DNA from: Rubrobacter_A sp965214435
Lineage (GTDB): Bacteria > Actinomycetota > Rubrobacteria > Rubrobacterales > Rubrobacteraceae
Assembly: GCA_965214435.1 (NCBI GenBank)
Contig: OZ243960.1
Location: 1,550,001-1,614,000 of the forward strand
Reading direction: 5' to 3'
DNA: 64,000 nucleotides
The position numbers were made by a program, and so were the translations under genes. Below, piece after piece: positions 59,824 to 64,000 of this stretch (position 1 is its first letter; each line of letters opens with the position of its first letter). The notes beneath the pieces are model-generated. The model was given only the letters and a program-made list of their open reading frames with translations, was not told where the DNA came from and searched no databases.

Positions 59824-62800
59824 ACCGGGCTCCTCTCCGGCACGTACTCCGGTGCCTCTATCCAGCCCCGTTCAGCGAAAGAGTGGGCGTAGGTGGCTAG
59901 CAGGCTGGCGTCTACCGCCGGCCGGCGCGGGCCATCTCCGGCCAGAGCCTCGCGGGTATGGGTGTCGTCGTAGACGTTCGCGTCCCAGAGTTCCGTGGTC
60001 TCCGGGCCCGCTTCGCCCAGGATACCCCGGATCACATCTTCCCCGTCTTCCTTGCGGCGGGGGACCGACCGCCGGGCCTGGAGCCACTCCCCGTAGCCAA
60101 GCCGCCGCAGCGGGTAACCCAGAGCTTCGAGCCCCGCGAACACCGCTTCGGCGGACGCCGGGTCGGGGTCTGCGAGGTGGAAGGTGCCGCCGAGGTTTGC
60201 CGGATCTCCCGCCAGATGAAAGATAGCCTCGCTCACGAAGTCTACGGGGGTCATCTCCAGTCGCCAACCTTCTATGTGGGGAGCGCACCCCGAACGCAGG
60301 GACTCCACGATCAGGGCTCCGAGTAAATCCCGGTCGTTGGAGACGCCGGTTACGCTGTGGCCCGAGATGTTGCCGGGCCGGTACACGGAGACGGGTAGGC
60401 CGCGTTCGGCGGCCCCGCGGACCAGTTTCTCGGCCACCCACTTTGACTGACCGTAGCCGTCTTCGCGGGCGGCGGCGAGGTTGTCCAGATCCGCGGTCTC
60501 CAGGCACCGGTGGCCGCCGGAGGGGAAGATGCCGTTTGTCGAGACGTGGTGGAGAGGCTTTACCCTGTGGCGGCAGGCGAGGCGTAGGACTTCGCGGGTG
60601 CCGGACACGTTCGCCGGCTTCAGGGCGGAGTAGGGGTAGATCAAGTTTACCCGAGCCCCGGCGTGGAATATAAGGTCCATCTCGCGCGCCAGACCCTCGA
60701 ATACCTCTTCCGAGACCCCGAGCCGGGGCTTTTCGAGGTCCCCGACGACCGGGTAGATGCGGTCCCGGTACCCGGCTTCCCAGAGACCGTAGCGCTTGAG
60801 GTTCGCGCGGATCGGGGCCAGGGGACCTTCTTCCGTACCCTCCCGGCGCGGGCGCACCAGACAGTAGACTTCCGCCCCCGTCTTTCGCAGCAACTCGTTC
60901 AGCAGAAAAGCCCCGAGAAAGCCGGTGGCGCCGGTAAGGAAGATGCGCCGGGCATCGCCGGGCGCGACCGGCGAGCCGCGGCCCAGAGCCTCGGGTACGA
61001 TGTCGGGATCCAGGACGGCGTCCGCGCGCATCTGCTCCAGGGTCGTCTTCTGCGCGTCGTTAAACTCCTTTTGGTTTAGCGCGCCGAGCAGACCGGCCGG
61101 TGTCGGGGTCTCCAGCAGCGCGCTCACCGGCAGGCGCCGTCCGAAAGACTCCTCGATGCGGCCCGCAAGCTCCGCGGCGGCCAGCGAGTGTCCTCCGGTA
61201 TCGAAGAAGTCGTCCTCGCGGCCGACGTCGCCCCTTTCGAGGGCCAGGACTTCTTCAAAGAGTTGGGTCATGACGGCTTCTTTCTCCTCGCGGGGAGCTT
61301 CCGCCCGAACCACGGGGATCGCGGTGCGCGTGGCGGCGCGGCGTGGCGGGGGGGACGGGAGCCGGTCGCGGTCTACCTTGCCGGTGGCGGGCTGTAGCGG
61401 CAGGGCGTCGAGTTCGACAAAGACTGCCGGGATCGCGTAGTGCGGCAGGCTGGCTCTCAAGCGGCGGCGCACGTCCGGGCTAAAGCCTGTCTTCTCGTCC
61501 AGACACCAGCCCGCGTAGCGGTCCCCGCGCTCGGAAGGTTCCGCGGGGACCAGGTAACCTACCAGGCGTTTGTCTTCACCCTCCTCCCCCTCGGCGACCA
61601 CGGCGCAACCCCGGACCGCGAGGTGCCGCTCGATCGCCGCTTCGACCGAGCCGAGTTCGATGCTGTAACCTCGGACCTTCACCATGAAGTCGCAGCGTCC
61701 CAGAACCTCCAGGCTGCCGTCGGGCAGAACGCGCCCCCGGTCGCCGCTGCGGTACATCCGGGCTCCGGTCTCGGGAGAAAACGGGTCTTGCAGGAAACGC
61801 CGGGCGGTGGTCTCCGGGAGGTTCACGTAGCCGCGGGCCAGGCTGTTGCCGCCGACGTGGATCTCCCCGACCTCCCCGGCCGGTACTGGATGCCGGTCTT
61901 CATCGAGGACGTAGAGCTTCTCCGGGTCTACCGGGTATCCGACGGGGCACTGTTTCGCCGACTTGTTGGCGTGTAGCTCGCGCACGTCTCCGGCGGCGAC
62001 CTCGTGAGTCTCGCTAATACTGTAGACATTCAAAAGCCGGGTGTCGGGCAGAGCCCGGATCGCACGCCGCGCCAGAGAGCGCGTGACGACCTCACCGTTT
62101 AACCACAAAGTTTTCAGGTTCTCTAGCCGCTTCTCTATGCCGGACTCATCGCTGTCGAGCACCGCGTAGAGCAGCGAGGGCGTCATTAGCACCTCGGAGA
62201 TACCGTACTCCTCAAGAAAGCGGACCAGCGCCTCCGGGTCGTAGACCACATCGTCCGGGATAACGCACGAGGTCGCCCCGCGCAGCAGCGGCCTTAGCAC
62301 CTCCCAGATAAAAAACACGTTGCAGCCGACCCGGTCCCCCGGATGGTTGTCGCTCACGCCAAAGCGCCACAGGTAGGAACGGACCGCCGCCCGGTGGGAG
62401 TTCTCGATGCCCTTTGGCCGGCCCGTAGTTCCCGACGAGTAGGCTACGAAAGCCAGGTCTCCGGTGGTCGGCTCCGAAGTATTAGAGGCTCTTAGAGGAG
62501 CCGGTGCGCTGGCGTCGTGTTCGTCCTCCAGGAAGTGGCGTGGCTGCTCTTGCGGGAGGCGGTTGGTGTAACCCTGGGTGGTCAGTACGACGCGCGGCCC
62601 GGCCTCGGCGATAATCTCCGCGAGCAGCGAGCCCGGATAGGCGGGGTCCAGCGGCAGAAAAGCGCCCCCAGCTTTTAAAGCCGCCAGGCAGGCGACCACG
62701 TACCCGGCGCACCGCTCCAGGTAGACGCCGACGGTCGCTCCCCGGCCTACGCCGGCCTCCTTCAGGTGGCTCGCGAGTTTCTCCGACCGCCGGTCAAGTT

Positions 62801-62912
62801 CCTCGTAGGTCAGGGTACTCTTCGGGTCGACGAGGGCTACGGCCTGCGGGGAACGCCGGGCCTGCCGCTCGAACAACTCGTGGATGCATAGATCTTCCAG
62901 GTTTCTACTCAA
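59820..62912 (-). CDS. Stand-alone NRPS-like protein: adenylation, carrier, thioester reductase
   Basis: A 1030-residue A-PCP-R enzyme. Adenylation domain 10-525: YSSGTTGRPKG (158-168), YSISETHE (297-304), YRSGDRG (387-393), and Lys512 in ATGKVDRD. Carrier 545-615 with phosphopantetheine Ser576 in DTGGHSL. Reductase 655-1000: GATGFLG (661-667), Tyr820 and Lys824 in YGQSKW. It should activate an amino or carboxylic acid, load it, and release it reductively as an aldehyde or alcohol, as in Lys2 and carboxylic acid reductases. No condensation domain. TTG start with AAGAAGGG upstream. A phosphopantetheinyl transferase is not visible nearby. Confidence 0.93.
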   Translation of the reverse strand: MSRNLEDLCIHELFERQARRSPQAVALVDPKSTLTYEELDRRSEKLASHLKEAGVGRGATVGVYLERCAGYVVACLAALKAGGAFLPLDPAYPGSLLAEIIAEAGPRVVLTTQGYTNRLPQEQPRHFLEDEHDASAPAPLRASNTSEPTTGDLAFVAYSSGTTGRPKGIENSHRAAVRSYLWRFGVSDNHPGDRVGCNVFFIWEVLRPLLRGATSCVIPDDVVYDPEALVRFLEEYGISEVLMTPSLLYAVLDSDESGIEKRLENLKTLWLNGEVVTRSLARRAIRALPDTRLLNVYSISETHEVAAGDVRELHANKSAKQCPVGYPVDPEKLYVLDEDRHPVPAGEVGEIHVGGNSLARGYVNLPETTARRFLQDPFSPETGARMYRSGDRGRVLPDGSLEVLGRCDFMVKVRGYSIELGSVEAAIERHLAVRGCAVVAEGEEGEDKRLVGYLVPAEPSERGDRYAGWCLDEKTGFSPDVRRRLRASLPHYAIPAVFVELDALPLQPATGKVDRDRLPSPPPRRAATRTAIPVVRAEAPREEKEAVMTQLFEEVLALERGDVGREDDFFDTGGHSLAAAELAGRIEESFGRRLPVSALLETPTPAGLLGALNQKEFNDAQKTTLEQMRADAVLDPDIVPEALGRGSPVAPGDARRIFLTGATGFLGAFLLNELLRKTGAEVYCLVRPRREGTEEGPLAPIRANLKRYGLWEAGYRDRIYPVVGDLEKPRLGVSEEVFEGLAREMDLIFHAGARVNLIYPYSALKPANVSGTREVLRLACRHRVKPLHHVSTNGIFPSGGHRCLETADLDNLAAAREDGYGQSKWVAEKLVRGAAERGLPVSVYRPGNISGHSVTGVSNDRDLLGALIVESLRSGCAPHIEGWRLEMTPVDFVSEAIFHLAGDPANLGGTFHLADPDPASAEAVFAGLEALGYPLRRLGYGEWLQARRSVPRRKEDGEDVIRGILGEAGPETTELWDANVYDDTHTREALAGDGPRRPAVDASLLATYAHSFAERGWIEAPEYVPERSPV

Positions 62913-63274
62913 GTCGTCCCTTCTTACGGGGCCTCACGCAAACGCAAAGCCGGTAGGCAAAACCGTCCGAGGAGCAGCATTAATCCCCTGAAAAGCCCGG
63001 TTCTCACCCGGCCGTGCCGACGGTTGCTCGGTAAAACTTCTGGAGAATAGGAGAGCGATGGTCTCCGCACTGTACGTGTTGTGGAGTTGGATTTCTCCTT
63101 CCAACGGGCGACCCTGGATCCGCTTTTAACGCTCGGGCCCGGTACGGGGCGCTATGTTGTCAGATGCCTCATAGCCATCGAATATCGGGCGTCTCTACCC
63201 GGTCAGGGCTTTCCTAAACTCGGAGCGTAAACAAATTCTGTGGTAGATCAGTCGCCTCTATAAACGTACTTCCG
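62913..63274. other. Gene-free gap upstream of the A-PCP-R gene
   Basis: 362 bp between the partial acetyltransferase stop and the A-PCP-R start. It should hold the promoter of the A-PCP-R/SDR operon. No clear sigma-70 pair or RNA gene was seen; the open frames here are shadows. Confidence 0.5.
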
Positions 63275-64000
63275 CTAGAGACCGCCGGTCTGGCCTTTGA
63301 CGCCGAAGTTTCGCTCGATCCAGCCGACCGCATGATCCACCAGCTTGCGGGCGTCGAACAGGTAAGCCGCAGCTTCGCCCACCGCTCCGGACCGCCCCGC
63401 CCCGGCCGCGAGCGCGGCACGCGCGATATGCTCTACATAGTCCTCTCCGCCGAGTACACGCTCGTAGGGTAGAGCCCCCTCCGAAGTGTTGATGTCGGAA
63501 AAGGTCCTCCAAACACGCTCCCCGTCTACAAAAACCGGCATACCGTAACTCACCCGGCGTTTGCCGAGGACTCTAGCTACAGCCTCGGCGTGGTGCAAGA
63601 GGGTTACGGTACTCAGAGGAGCGCCCAGCAACACTACCTGACCGCCGAGTTCGACCAGCCGGGCGTAAGGAGTATCCGGGCCGTATGCGTCATCGTACGG
63701 GTGCCGGGCGGTGAGTGCTCCGGCGAGAAACCCTACAGCCGCAACCCCCGCCTCCGGATGGCCGCTGTGGCGGGCTCCCGGCCAGGTCCGCAAAGCTTCG
63801 GGGATGCGGCCGTGATCCCGGCGGGCGGGTGCTACGCGCGGGTCGTAAGCCGGGTGTTCGTCCAGGTAGGCGCGTTTCGACGCGTTATCTAACTCATCGA
63901 GGTTATCCGGCGGCTCGTCCTGCCAACCGGTGTAAGCCATCAGCGTGGCTTCCTTTCCCAGGACGTCGAGCAACGCTCGGACCACGGTCTCCGCGCCGCC
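63275..64000 (-). CDS. Aminoglycoside N(3)-acetyltransferase family (AAC(3)-IV-like), 5' end outside window
   Basis: The last 241 residues of an acetyl-CoA-dependent antibiotic acetyltransferase-like protein. Conserved parts: TLMAYTGWQDEP, the LRTWPGARHSGHPEAGVAAVG segment, LGGQVVLLGAPLSTVTLLHHAEAVA, YLFDARKLVDHAVGWIERNFG. The frame is open to the window edge (GGAETVVRALLD). By recall it resembles AAC(3)-IV more than other classes. In soil actinobacteria such proteins can serve self-protection or unrelated acetylation (for example YokD-like), so resistance is unproven. Confidence 0.87.
   Translation of the reverse strand, partial: GGAETVVRALLDVLGKEATLMAYTGWQDEPPDNLDELDNASKRAYLDEHPAYDPRVAPARRDHGRIPEALRTWPGARHSGHPEAGVAAVGFLAGALTARHPYDDAYGPDTPYARLVELGGQVVLLGAPLSTVTLLHHAEAVARVLGKRRVSYGMPVFVDGERVWRTFSDINTSEGALPYERVLGGEDYVEHIARAALAAGAGRSGAVGEAAAYLFDARKLVDHAVGWIERNFGVKGQTGGL

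Overview
The window looks like chromosome from a high-GC, Gram-positive actinobacterium, most plausibly of the Rubrobacter type. That placement is inferred from gene content and style, not from a 16S gene. Supporting signs are strong GC bias at third codon positions, frequent TTG and GTG starts, several genes whose -10 box sits directly before the start codon, a CysO/Mec/CysM cysteine pathway, a coproheme-decarboxylase-type HemQ and a class E-like sortase. No rRNA, insertion sequence, integrase or CRISPR array is visible. One tRNA (Ser, anticodon GCT) is present.

Layout. 1-8 kb: a truncated CBS/DUF21 membrane protein, a MaoC-like dehydratase, then a minus-strand block with a YnjBCD-like ABC transporter, a nucleoside hydrolase and a small-molecule kinase, which reads as a salvage locus. 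8-13 kb: NfeD plus SPFH membrane pair, KptA, a small protein, a beta-hydroxyacid dehydrogenase and an MFS exporter. 13-20 kb: TauE/SafE permease, aldo/keto reductase, TIGR01777 epimerase, deaminase, a repeat-rich sortase, and hisC-tyrA. 20-28.5 kb: two large multi-spanning membrane proteins, chorismate mutase plus DAHP synthase, a Ser/Thr kinase and an HtrA protease. Aromatic amino-acid genes therefore flank the two membrane proteins on both sides.

28.8-41 kb: formate/nitrite-type channel, PAP2, DUF3891, M42 peptidase, HIT protein, M19 dipeptidase, Uma2 protein, then the cysM-mec-(cysO::moeZ) operon, hemQ, a second aldo/keto reductase and a ComB-like phosphatase. 41-51 kb: a small protein gene with a near-perfect promoter followed by a long hairpin and a terminator, tRNA-Ser, panB, a grpB remnant broken by an amber codon, a GGDEF cyclase, topB, chrA, and an FAD oxidoreductase coupled to an ABC-2 exporter. 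51-64 kb: PIG-V-like glycosyltransferase, DUF1990, methyltransferase, folB, a dehalogenase-like hydrolase, a PHP phosphatase, AlaX, a DUF192 lipoprotein, a frameshifted signal peptidase, a GalT-like protein, an SDR coupled to a 1030-residue A-PCP-reductase protein, and a partial AAC(3).

The most notable items are the fusion of the sulfur carrier CysO to its own activating enzyme MoeZ with an internal Gly-Gly; the stand-alone A-PCP-R/SDR cassette; the strongly expressed small ORF with a structured 3' RNA; an 18-bp coding tandem repeat in the sortase linker; two gene-end intergenic regions sharing TCAGC/GCTGA strings; and repeated candidate leaderless starts.
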